Assembly (NCBI GenBank): GCA_964057225.1
Contig: OZ059895.1
Span: forward strand, 3,782,001 to 3,846,000
DNA: 64,000 nucleotides
Direction of reading: 5' to 3'
From: Auanema rhodensis
Taxonomy: Eukaryota; Nematoda; Chromadorea; Rhabditida; Rhabditidae
Positions 29,201-40,600 of this stretch are shown piece after piece. How positions within the stretch are numbered: position 1 is the stretch's first letter; each line of letters starts with the position of its first letter. The notes beneath the pieces were generated by a model, which was not told the DNA's origin, ran no database searches, and saw only the letters and a program-made list of their open reading frames with translations. A program made the position numbers and the translations under genes.

Positions 29201-32200
29201 GTTGGAAAGATTTTAATTCAGATTTTTTAATTTTTATTCAGTTTGTTTTTTAAACTTTGATTAAGAACTTTGATTTTTGTACACCCATAAAATATACGCA
29301 GCACAGGTTACCCTTGAATAATGAACTGACCGACTAATCAGACATGGATCTTTCCTAGTTCTGTTGCTTGAATGGATGTTTTCCTACGTAGGCTAGTAAA
29401 ACATGCCCTTCAAAGCATCAGAACATGTGACCACATTCCAATTTTTTTGTATCTATCTTGTAAAGATAGTAATATATCATATGTTGAACACTATGTTGGA
29501 AAGATTTTAATTCAGATTTTCTAACTTTTATTCAGTTTGTTTTTTAAACTTTGATTAAGAACTTTGATTTTTGTACACCCATAAATTATACGCAGCACAG
29601 GTTACCCTTAATTAATGAACTGACCGACTAATCAGACATGGATCTTTCCAAGTTCTGTTGCTTGAACGGATGTTTTCCTACGAAGGCTAGTAAAACATGC
29701 CCTTCAAAGCATCAGAACATGTGATCACATTCCAATATTTTTGTATCTATCTTGTAAAGATAGTAATATATCATATGTTGAACACTATGTTGGAAAGATT
29801 TTAATTCAGATTTTTTCAACTTTCACTCAGTTTGTTTTCTTAACTTTGATTAAGAACCTTGTTGTTCGTACACCCATAAAATATACGCAGCACAGGTTAC
29901 CCTTAAATAATGAACTGACCGACTAATCAGACATGGATCTTTCCTAGTTCTGTTGCTTGAATGGATGTTTTCCTACGTAGGCTAGTAAAACATGCCCTTC
30001 AAAGCATCAGAACATGTGATCACATTCCAATTTTTTTGTATCTATCTTGTAAAGATAGTAATATATCATATGTTGAACACTATGTTGGAAAGATTTTAAT
30101 TCAGATTTTTTAATTTTTATTCAGTTTGTTTTTTAAACTTTGATTAAGAACTTTGATTTTTGTACACCCATAAATTATACGCAGCACAGGTTACCCTTAA
30201 ATAATGAACTGACCGACTAATCAGACATGGATCTTTCCAAGTTCTGTTGCTTGAACGGATGTTTTCCTACGTAGGCTAGTAAAACATGCCCTTCAAAGCA
30301 TCAGAACATGTGATCACATTCCAATTTTTTTGTATCTATCTTGTAAAGATAGTAATATATCATATGTTGAACACTATGTTGGAAAGATTTTAATTCAGAT
30401 TTTTTCATCTTTCACTCAGTTTGTTCTCTAAACTTTGATTAAGAACCTTGTTGTTTGTACACCCATAAGATATACGCAGCACAGGTTACCCTTAATTAAT
30501 GAACTGACCGACTAATCAGACATGGATCTTTCCAAGTTCTGTTGCTTGAACGGATGTTTTCCAACGTAGGCTAGTAAAACATGCCCTTCAAAGCATCAGA
30601 ACATGTGATCACATTCCAATTTTTTTGTATCTATTTTGTAAAGATAGTAATAAACTTTGATTTTTGTACACCCATAAATTATACGCAGCACAGGTTACCC
30701 TTAAATAATGAACTGACCGACTAATCAGACATGGATCTTTCCTAGTTCTGTTGCTTGAATGGATGTTTTCCTACGTAGGCTAGTAAAACATGCCCTTCAA
30801 AGCATCAGAACATGTGATCACATTCCAATTTTTTTGTATCTATCTTGTAAAGATAGTAATATATCATATGTTGAACACTATGTTGGAAAGATTTTAATTC
30901 AGATTTTCTAACTTTTATTCAGTTTGTTTTTTAAACTTTGATTAAGAACTTTGATTTTTGTACACCCATAAATTATACGCAGCACAGGTTACCCTTAAAT
31001 AATGAACTGACCGACTAATCAGACATGGATCTTTCCTAGTTCTGTTGCTTGAATGGATGTTTTCCTACGTAGGCTAGTAAAACATGCCCTTCAAAGCATC
31101 AGAACATGTGATCACATTCCAATTTTTTTGTATCTATCTTGTAAAGATAGTAATAAACTTTGATTTTTGTACACCCATAAATTATACGCAGCACAGGTTA
31201 CCCTTAAATAATGAACTGACCGACTAATCAGACATGGATCTTTCCTAGTTCTGTTGCTTGAATGGATGTTTTCCTACGTAGGCTAGTAAAACATGCCCTT
31301 CAAAGCATCAGAACATGTGATCACATTCCAATTTTTTTGTATCTATCTTGTAAAGATAGTAATATATCATATGTTGAACACTATGTTGGAAAGATTTTAA
31401 TTCAGATTTTCTAACTTTTAATCAGTTTGTTTTTTAAACTTTGATTAAGAACTTTGATTTTTGTACACCCATAAATTATACGCAGCACAGGTTACCCTTA
31501 AATAATGAACTGACCGACTAATCAGACATGGATCTTTCCTAGTTCTGTTGCTTGAATGGATGTTTTCCTACGTAGGCTAGTAAAACATGCCCTTCAAAGC
31601 ATCAGAACATGTGATCACATTCCAATTTTTTTGTATCTATCTTGTAAAGATAGTAATAAACTTTGATTTTTGTACACCCATAAATTATACGCAGCACAGG
31701 TTACCCTTAAATAATGAACTGACCGACTAATCAGACATGGATCTTTCCTAGTTCTGTTGCTTGAATGGATGTTTTCCTACGTAGGCTAGTAAAACATGCC
31801 CTTCAAAGCATCAGAACATGTGATCACATTCCAATTTTTTTGTATCTATCTTGTAAAGATAGTAATATATCATATGTTGAACACTATGTTGGAAAGATTT
31901 TAATTCAGATTTTCTAACTTTTAATCAGTTTGTTTTTTAAACTTTGATTAAGAACTTTGATTTTTGTACACCCATAAATTATACGCAGCACAGGTTACCC
32001 TTAAATAATGAACTGACCGACTAATCAGACATGGATCTTTCCTAGTTCTGTTGCTTGAATGGATGTTTTCCTACGTAGGCTAGTAAAACATGCCCTTCAA
32101 AGCATCAGAACATGTGATCACATTCCAATTTTTTTGTATCTATCTTGTGAAGATAGTAATATATCATATGTTGAACACTATGTTGGAAAGATTTTAATTC

Positions 32201-35105
32201 AGATTTTCTAAGTTTTATTCAGTTTGTTTTTTAAACTTTGATTAAGAACTTTGATTTTTGTACACCCATAAATTATACGCAGCACAGGTTACCCTTAAAT
32301 AATAAACTGACCGACTAATCAGACATGGATCTTTCCTAGTTCTGTTGCTTGAATGGATGTTTTCCTACGTAGGCTAGTAAAACATGCCCTTCAAAGCATC
32401 AGAACATGTGATCACATTCCAATTTTTTTGTATCTATTTTGTAAAGATAGTAATAAACTTTGATTTTTGTACACCCATAAATTATACGCAGCACAGGTTA
32501 CCCTTAAATAATGAACTGACCGACTAATCAGACATGGATCTTTCCTAGTTCTGTTGCTTGAATGGATGTTTTCCTACGTAGGCTAGTAAAACATGCCCTT
32601 CAAAGCATCAGAACATGTGATCACATTCCAATTTTTTTGTATCTATTTTGTAAAGATAGTAATAAACTTTGATTTTTGTACACCCATAAATTATACGCAG
32701 CACAGGTTACCCTTAAATAATGAACTGACCGACTAATCAGACATGGATCTTTCCTAGTTCTGTTGCTTGAATGGATGTTTTCCTACGTACGCTAGTGAAA
32801 CATGCCCTTCAAAGCATCAGAACATGTGATCACATTCCAATTTTCTTGTATCTATCTTGTAAAGATAGTAATATATCATATGTTGAACCCTATGTTGGAA
32901 AGATTTTAATTCAGATTTTCTAACTTTTATTCAGTTTGTTTTTTAAACTTTGATTAAGAACTTTGATTTTTGTACACCCATAAATTATACGCAGCACAGG
33001 TTACCTTTAAATAATGAACTGACCGACTAATCAGACATGGATCTTTCCTAGTTCTGTTGCTTGAATGGATGTTTTCCTACGTAGGCTAGTAAAACATGCC
33101 CTTCAAAGCATCAGAACATGTGATCACATTCCAATTTTTTTGTATCTATCTTGTAAAGATAGTAATAAACTTTGATTTTTGTACACCCATAAATTATACG
33201 CAGCACAGGTTACCCTTAAATAATGAACTGACCGACTAATCAGACATGAATCTTTCCTAGTTCTGTTGCTTGAATGGATGTTTTCCTACGTAGGCTAGTA
33301 AAACATGCCCTTCAAAGCATCAGAACATGTGATCACATTCCAATTTTTTTGTATCTATCTTGTAAAGATAGTAATAAACTTTGATTTTTGTACACATATA
33401 AATTATACGCAGCACAGGTTACCCTTAAATAATGAACTGACCGACTAATCAGACATGGATCTTTCCTAGTTCTGTTGCTTGAATGGATGTTTTCCTACGT
33501 ATGCTTGTAAAACATGCCCTTCAAAGCATCAGAACATGTGATCACATTCCAATTTTTTTGTATCTATCTTGTAAAGATAGTAATATATCATATGTTGAAC
33601 ACTATGTTGGAAAGATTTTAATTCAGATTTTTTAATTTTTATTCAGTTTGTTTTTTAAACTTTGATTAAGAACTTTGATTTTTGTACACCCATAAAATAT
33701 ACGCAGCACAGGTTACCCTTGAATAATGAACTGACCGACTAATCAGACATGGATCTTTCCTAGTTCTGTTGCTTGAATGGATGTTTTCCTACGTAGGCTA
33801 GTAAAACATGCCCTTCAAAGCATCAGAACATGTGACCACATTCCAATTTTTTTGTATCTATCTTGTAAAGATAGTAATATATCATATGTTGAACACTATG
33901 TTGGAAAGATTTTAATTCAGATTTTCTAACTTTTATTCAGTTTGTTTTTTAAACTTTGATTAAGAACTTTGATTTTTGTACACCCATAAATTATACGCAG
34001 CACAGGTTACCCTTAATTAATGAACTGACCGACTAATCAGACATGGATCTTTCCAAGTTCTGTTGCTTGAACGGATGTTTTCCTACGAAGGCTAGTAAAA
34101 CATGCCCTTCAAAGCATCAGAACATGTGATCACATTCCAATATTTTTGTATCTATCTTGTAAAGATAGTAATATATCATATGTTGAACACTATGTTGGAA
34201 AGATTTTAATTCAGATTTTTTCAACTTTCACTCAGTTTGTTTTCTTAACTTTGATTAAGAACCTTGTTGTTCGTACACCCATAAAATATACGCAGCACAG
34301 GTTACCCTTAAATAATGAACTGACCGACTAATCAGACATGGATCTTTCCTAGTTCTGTTGCTTGAATGGATGTTTTCCTACGTAGGCTAGTAAAACATGC
34401 CCTTCAAAGCATCAGAACATGTGATCACATTCCAATTTTTTTGTATCTATCTTGTAAAGATAGTAATATATCATATGTTGAACACTATGTTGGAAAGATT
34501 TTAATTCAGATTTTTTAATTTTTATTCAGTTTGTTTTTTAAACTTTGATTAAGAACTTTGATTTTTGTACACCCATAAATTATACGCAGCACAGGTTACC
34601 CTTAAATAATGAACTGACCGACTAATCAGACATGGATCTTTCCAAGTTCTGTTGCTTGAACGGATGTTTTCCTACGTAGGCTAGTAAAACATGCCCTTCA
34701 AAGCATCAGAACATGTGATCACATTCCAATTTTTTTGTATCTATCTTGTAAAGATAGTAATATATCATATGTTGAACACTATGTTGGAAAGATTTTAATT
34801 CAGATTTTTTCATCTTTCACTCAGTTTGTTCTCTAAACTTTGATTAAGAACCTTGTTGTTTGTACACCCATAAGATATACGCAGCACAGGTTACCCTTAA
34901 TTAATGAACTGACCGACTAATCAGACATGGATCTTTCCAAGTTCTGTTGCTTGAACGGATGTTTTCCAACGTAGGCTAGTAAAACATGCCCTTCAAAGCA
35001 TCAGAACATGTGATCACATTCCAATTTTTTTGTATCTATCTTGTAAAGATAGTAATAAACTTTGATTTTTGTACACCCATAAATTATACGCAGCACAGGT
35101 TACCC
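26296..35105 (+). repeat. 4405-bp tandem segmental duplication of the satellite, two copies
   Basis: Copy A is 26296-30700 and copy B is 30701-35105. Private variants recur exactly 4405 bp apart: TGTGAAGATAG with TAAGTTTTA, ACGCTAGTGAAAC, AACCCTATG, ACATATAAATT, CGTATGCTTG, CTTGAATAATG, ACGAAGGC, TTGTTGTTCGTAC and TTGTTGTTTGTAC. The length fits 10 L plus 7 S plus two extra bases. The one clear difference I found is TCTATTTTG near 30632 against TCTATCTTG near 35037. A third unit begins at 35106 and is interrupted by the LTR element. Confidence 0.93.
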
Positions 35106-35337
35106 TTAAATAATGAACTGACCGACTAATCAGACATGGATCTTTCCTAGTTCTGTTGCTTGAATGGATGTTTTCCTACCTAGGCTAGTAAAACATGCCC
35201 TTCAAAGCATCAGAACATGTGATCACATTCCAATTTTTTTGTATCTATCTTGTAAAGATAGTAATATATCATATGTTGAACACTATGTTCGAAAGATTTT
35301 AATTCAGATTTTCTAACTTTTATTCAGTTTGTTTTTT

Positions 35338-35341
35338 AAAC
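35338..35341. repeat. Target-site duplication, left copy (AAAC)
   Basis: The intact monomer reads GTTTTTTAAACTTTGATT. Left of the element the sequence ends in TTTTTTAAAC, and right of it the sequence begins AAACTTTGATT. The shared AAAC is the 4-bp target duplication made by integrase, a usual size for Ty3/gypsy elements. Confidence 0.92.
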
Positions 35342-35676
35342 CGTTCCGTTATGCTCTCGCATCTATCCTATAGACCAATGTAGTCTATAAGATGTGCGAT
35401 ACAGTGTTCCAGATGTAGCGGTATTAATAGAGCATATGGATAACATAAGACTCATGAAAAGAAAGGTTTATTCTACATAATGATTACAATAAGTTACGAT
35501 AAGAATTAAAGAGATATAAACTATAGGTGAGCTCTGAGGAGATGACAAGCCATCCTTAGTCATTCCATGAGACAGAACTAAAGTCTGAGTTCCGTATAAA
35601 GGGCGTGTCAGCTCCTCTCGTCTCTTGTCGTCTAGCTCTAACCCGCCTGCTACGTATTGATCATCCGAATGGAACG
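35342..35676 (-). repeat. 3' LTR (335 bp)
   Basis: Begins CGTTCCGTTATG and ends GAATGGAACG on the plus strand. The ends form the perfect 6-bp inverted repeat CGTTCC/GGAACG instead of the canonical TG/CA. It aligns over its whole length with the 5' LTR at 46485-46820 and differs only by one missing A (GCATATGG here, GCATAATGG there). In the element's direction it holds AATAAA (plus-strand 35467-35472), which should direct cleavage of the transcript about 125 bases before the LTR end. An antisense TATAAA lies at 35595-35600. Confidence 0.95.
35467..35472 (-). terminator. Polyadenylation signal AATAAA in the 3' LTR
   Basis: TTTATT on the plus strand is AATAAA in the element's direction, 204 bases into the LTR. 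It is the expected signal for ending the leftward genomic RNA. The same hexamer in the 5' LTR is at 46611-46616. Confidence 0.6.
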
Positions 35677-35688
35677 TGCCATTTTTTC
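35677..35688 (-). promoter_or_regulatory. Probable polypurine tract before the 3' LTR
   Basis: On the element's strand the bases before the 3' LTR read GAAAAAATGGCA. This is purine-rich but interrupted by T and by a final CA, so it is a weak polypurine tract. Position is the main support: it abuts the LTR where the plus-strand primer is expected. Confidence 0.5.
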
Positions 35689-36402
35689 GAGTTTATGTCG
35701 CGTCCTCGCGACTATCAAAATGTGTGGCTTGTTTCAATCGTAGCAAGAGGTTTAGAGGTTTTACATGTTAAAATATATTGTTGTTGTTCAAATAATACAA
35801 AATTATACAATATTAACCTCAACAATATTGTCTAAAAAGGATTTAATAAGTTTTAAATAAAATAATACATGAGTATAAAGCAAAAACACAATCTTTTAAG
35901 AATACTAGAGCTATATTTTGTCAGCGAAAGTGCATGAAAGTAGCTTTTTGGGCACGACGCTGTATGTCTAACCAATATAGAGCAGAGTAGCGAGAGCTAA
36001 GTTATATTCTCAATGAAGCTAGGCTGTTTCTTCAGCTTTGAAAGAAAACATTATTTGTTTGGAATTATTAAAACAATCCCGTATAATTTCCAGAAATGAA
36101 TCATTAATTACTTGATGATGACTGTTGCTCAGCTTTGATTGCAATATAATGTCTCTCATCTTTCATTTCTTCGGGTTTTTAGGGGAAATTATTTGAGATT
36201 GGAGTAACTTTTATGATAATTTGTAGCTATTATTATATATATATTTTTTTTTCGATGTGCTTGAAACATGACTGCTCATTAAGTTATAGCTTACTGCTCA
36301 TCTATCTGTTGTTTGTGTTGGTAAAATTAATTTTTAGCTCTAGTTTCCTTTAAACGATTTTTATGCAAAATTTTTAACAATAGTGTAATCAATGTGGTTG
36401 TT
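35689..36402 (-). other. 3' untranslated segment of the element
   Basis: About 0.7 kb of AT-rich sequence between the integrase stop and the polypurine tract. There is no downstream env and no frame longer than chance, although this is the normal place for env in errantiviruses. A (TA)n/T-rich stretch lies near 36230-36252. I see nothing else in it. Confidence 0.8.
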
Positions 36403-37641
36403 TTATCTTCTTCTTGATGGTATCCAATTATGATCTGATGGGTCTTCTGAGTCAATTTCGGTGTCTAATTCTTCGTTATTGTTTCCGTGTATAACTTCGA
36501 TAATTTCGATGTCACTGTCGTCATCTGAGTCGCTGTTTCTAGCTTTGGAGCGAGTGTTGTGCGCTGCTCCACATGTTGAACTTCGATTGAAAAGTTTCAA
36601 GTTGTCTTTGTGTATATCTTGGAGTTTTCCAAAAGGATTCTTGATTTGTACCATTGATCCTTTTACTTTGATGACCTCAAAGGGTCCATCATAACATTTC
36701 CTCAGCTTTTGACCTATTTTATGTGACTTAATGGTCAACATAACTTGGTCTCCTTCACTGATGTCTCTTTCTTCAATTCGTTGTCTTGAATCGTGTTTCT
36801 TCTTTGCTTGTTGCTGATGTTTTTCCAAGTTATCTTGAATGATAGATTTTCTTTCTTGACGAAGTTGTTCCATGTTTTCTACATCAATGGATATTGTTCC
36901 TGATTCCGGTGTTTCAGGTGATAATTCTTTATCGAGTCTCATACGACTTTCTTTTCCGAATAAAGCTATATATGGTGATATTCCTGTTGTTGAGTGTGTT
37001 GTGGTGTTTAACGCAAAGGTGACTTTTGGCAAAAATAAGTCCCAATCAGTAACTTCTTCGTTCAAATAATGTGTTAATCCTTCTTCTAACGTCCTATGTA
37101 GTCTTTCCACTTGTCCGTTAGAGTTCTTCTGATGCGGGAGTGTTGGTTCATGTTTTATGCCGAGTTTATCACACATATTTTCGAATTTCTTTGATACAAA
37201 ATTGGAACCTCGATCTGTTATTAGTCGATTTGGAGGTCCATAAATGTATACAAAATTTCTGAGGAATCTGTCGATGACAACGTCCGTAACTATTGTAGGT
37301 ATAGCAATAGTTGTCGCCCATTTGGAAAAAGAGTCCTGGATTGTAAGAACGTAGTTGTTGTTTTTTTTTGATGTTGGGAAGGGTCCCATAATATCCATAT
37401 GTATTCTCTCAAATGGTTTAGATGGTATTTCGAATTGACCCATTGGCTGAACGGTCATAGCATGAGGGTCTTTCTTCCTTTGTGCGCATTTAACGCATTG
37501 TTTCACAAAAATTGCTATGTCCGTTTGCATATTTGTCCAGAAGAATCTTCGTAATATGGCTTCTTTCGTTTTATTAATTCCTTGATGTGCCCCGATTGCT
37601 GGGTCTTCATGAAATTCTTCGATGATCTTGCTGATCAGTTC
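36403..37641 (-). CDS. Integrase (frame-broken from ORF2; first ATG at 37530)
   Basis: The last enzyme of pol, which joins the cDNA ends to host DNA. The frame from its first ATG (37530) encodes 375 aa, but integrase-like sequence begins before that, at about 37641, in the same frame. It includes the two His of the HHCC domain; the two Cys are at residues 12 and 15 after the ATG. The catalytic triad is Asp46, Asp106 and Glu142, with exactly 35 residues between the last two. A GPY/F-type module follows (GPF at 282-284). No chromodomain is visible. Residues 331-375 form an acidic Ser/Asp-rich tail with DIEIIEVI at 340-347, which looks like a SUMO-interacting motif. All catalytic residues are intact, and the protein cannot be made in phase with RT without a frame change. 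Confidence 0.9.
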   Translation of the reverse strand, partial: ELISKIIEEFHEDPAIGAHQGINKTKEAILRRFFWTNMQTDIAIFVKQCVKCAQRKKDPHAMTVQPMGQFEIPSKPFERIHMDIMGPFPTSKKNNNYVLTIQDSFSKWATTIAIPTIVTDVVIDRFLRNFVYIYGPPNRLITDRGSNFVSKKFENMCDKLGIKHEPTLPHQKNSNGQVERLHRTLEEGLTHYLNEEVTDWDLFLPKVTFALNTTTHSTTGISPYIALFGKESRMRLDKELSPETPESGTISIDVENMEQLRQERKSIIQDNLEKHQQQAKKKHDSRQRIEERDISEGDQVMLTIKSHKIGQKLRKCYDGPFEVIKVKGSMVQIKNPFGKLQDIHKDNLKLFNRSSTCGAAHNTRSKARNSDSDDDSDIEIIEVIHGNNNEELDTEIDSEDPSDHNWIPSRRR

Positions 37642-40600
37642 GCTTTTGTGGTAAAACTAAGGCTGGGTGTGGTCTTTTCGTGCTCGGTTTTGTGTACAGC
37701 ATGTTATCAATTACACAATAACGATCATTGGAGAGCATGTTTTTCTTTGTTCTGTATTCAATTTCGGCAATTGTCTTTTTGATCCAAGGTGTATTGCCTT
37801 GTATTTGTTTAATGTCTGGTATGTTAACAAAGTTAACCTGAGCAAGTTGAGGCTCTTTAACTTTCTTTTTCTTTTCTGGCTTTGGATCATTAGCTTCGTC
37901 TCCAATGTATCGTGAAAGAGCGTCACAGACTTTGTTTAGTCTACCTTCACGATATCTGATCTCAATGTTGTATTCCTGTATCACTAATTGAAATTTTGCT
38001 AGTCTTCCAAACAAATCTCTTCGTGTCATTAAGCTTGTTAATGGTCGGTGATCCGTAATGCATATTGCGTGTGATCCAAGTATATAAGTCCGAAACTGAG
38101 CAAGCGCGTATACTAATCCTAGGGCTTCGATCTCAATAGGAGGATAGTTTCGTTCGGCTTTAACTAATTTTCTACTTGCAAAAGCAATAGGATGTAAGTT
38201 TTTCAAAGGTTCATTCGGATCTTCAGGTTGTAACAGTACTGCTCCGATGGCTATATTGCTGCCATCGCTTTCAATTATGAAAATACGATCTGCTCTTGGT
38301 GGTTTCAGTACTGGTGCTTCCATTAATCTTTTCTTTAATTTTTCTAGCGCTTGTTGGCACTGGTCTGACCATTTGAAATCTGTGTCCAGTTTTGTGAGAT
38401 CATATAGAGGGCTTGCGATGTGAGCAAAGTCTTTAATGAATTTCCGAAAGAATCCTACCATTCCCAAAAATGCTCTAACTCCCGTAGGTGACTGTGGAGC
38501 AGGATAGTCTTGGATGGCGGAAACTTTCTTTGGATCAGGCTTAACTCCATCTCTTCCAACAATTAACCCAAGAAATTTGACTTCTGGTCTAGCAAATGAG
38601 CATTTCTTGAGCTTTATCTTCAATCCTAGTTCTTCAATTCTTTCGAGTACTTCTTCAATATCATATATGTGTTGTTCTGCATTATCTGATATAACAAGTA
38701 GATCGTCTAAGTAAACGAATAGTCTGCATTTGCATCTGCTTTGAAGATATCGTACCGCAGTTTGGAAGGTATGTGGAGCGCCACATAATCCCATAGGCAT
38801 CCTTCTGTATTGATACGTTCCCGTATTTGTTGTGAAGGCTGTTAAGGATCGGTCTGATTTCTTTAATGGTATTTGGAAAAATCCAGAAACTAAATCAAAA
38901 TTGGAAAAATATTTTGATCCAGCTGTCATATCAATAATGTCGGAGATATTAGGAATTACATATGTTTGCTTCCGTGTAACGTTGTTTAAAGCGCGGAAAT
39001 CAGTTACGAAACGAAATGTATCGTCCTTTTTCTTCACTAATACGACAGGACTATTGAACAGTGATGTTGATGGTTCGATTATTCCTTGTTGAAGCATTTC
39101 CTGTACTTGTCTTTCGATTTCCTCTTGTTTTCCTAAGGGTATACGAGTGATCCTAGGTTTAGGCATATCCATGTCAGTTCTTAATGGTATGCTGTGTTCT
39201 ACAGGGCCTTTGAACAGCCCTATATTTTTGTCTTCATTGAGGAAAGCCTTTTTTCGTCTGCGAATTATAGAACGTAAATGATCTTTAAGATTTTGTGTAA
39301 GATCAGCATCTTTTAGATCAAGTTCTTTCATAAAATCAGTTGGAAAAGTAGGTAATTTACTTTCCCAATCAGCTTCAGGTGGAATATAGTCTTGTTTTTG
39401 ATCAGTTGTGAAGATTTCATAGTCTGGCATGATTCCTATCTCAGCTTTAGTAATTACGTGTCCTGATGGTAATTCAATAGATTTGTTGGAGTTGTTTTTG
39501 AACGTGATATCAATGGAATTAACATCGCGAAATGCTGTATGGTATTTGGGTGTTAACATATTGTTATTATCTATCGAGAGCATCGCGAAAGAATCGTCTC
39601 TGATGGGTTTTTCTAATTGAACTTGTAGTGTACAAGTTTCGTTTGGAAGCATATCTCGCTGTTTTAAGTTAATCAGATTGACAGTTGTTGATGTTTTGCT
39701 GAGTCTTCCGTCAATTCCATTAGCTAACCGTACTACGCGGTTTCCAATTTCTAGTGTCCTTTTGTATGGTCTAAGTTTCATGCCAATGTTTTGACTGTCA
39801 AGTGTCTTCATGAAATCTAATCCAATTAATGCTGGTGAAGGGCAGTCTTCATCGTTGGATATATAGAATGTATGATCGATTTCATATCCGGCAATTTCGA
39901 CGGTTAGATCTATTGTACCGATGAATCGAAATTCTGATCCGTTTGCTGTTGTAGCACTTGATTTATTGTTCTTTACAAAGTCGTTTAAAGTCAAGTAATG
40001 TAGTGTTGATACTCTGATATAACTGATAGATGATCCTGAATCCCATAAGGTGAGGACTAATCTGTCATTAACAGTCATCCATAATAGTGGTAAAGATTGA
40101 TCTTTCCTTTTTGAAATTGAACAAACCAATGGTATTGCAATTGGTATATACGTCAGTATTGATGGGTAGTATTGCTTCATTATGTTTCTTGGAATGGGTT
40201 GATCAGGTTGAGTAACTAGCTCTAAGGTTTCTTCGTATGTAGGTGGGTTACTATTTCGATCCTTCAGTTCAATGTGCATGATTGGTATCGGAATTGATTT
40301 GAGGAAGTAGACCTTGATGATAAATGCTAGTATGATCACAATTATTATAACAGATGTGATTGCACCAATTGTAATTAGTGTTCGTTCGATTGTCCCTACC
40401 ATCGTATCAATGAATGAATTCCAAGTGTTTTTTGTGAATTCGTGTGCTTTAGATATGTAGTCACTACTCTTCTTTAAAACACTATAAGCGGCTGATATTT
40501 TAGGATCATTGTGAATTGTATGAAGTACATGATTTTGACGGATTGACGCTAAACTAGCACCATAAGCAATGGCTGTGGTCATGGAGTATACACGTGATGT

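Larger units (their letters stand above)
1..35341 (+). repeat. Satellite DNA array, left block (294/209-bp monomers)
   Basis: A continuous head-to-tail array of one AT-rich monomer, always in the same orientation. I phase the monomer at TTAAATAATGAACTGACCG. Two lengths alternate: L of 294 bp and S of 209 bp, and S equals L with 85 bases removed. Copies differ by a few substitutions that recur in register and so define higher-order repeats. Diagnostic variants include GCCATGG for GACATGG, TTAGAAAG for TTGGAAAG, TTTACGAAC for TTTTCTAAC, TCCATTTTG for TCTATCTTG, and CCAAG..ACGGATG for CCTAG..ATGGATG. Apart from short chance frames there is no coding content anywhere in these 35 kb. The last monomer starts at 35106 and is cut by the LTR element after TTTTTTAAAC. 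The scale and homogeneity fit a centromeric or pericentromeric satellite; that location is inference. Confidence 0.98.

Noticed and set aside
29741..29926. 61-codon ORF at 29741 and again at 34146
   Set aside because: A chance frame crossing a divergent monomer junction; the second copy is simply the 4405-bp duplicate.
1..35341. CRISPR array interpretation of the regular repeats
   Set aside because: There are no unique spacers, the whole 209/294-bp unit repeats, there are no cas genes, and the context is a eukaryotic retroelement.
35677..36402. A second, downstream env gene after integrase
   Set aside because: No frame of useful length, no signal peptide or TM; the segment is AT-rich and untranslated.
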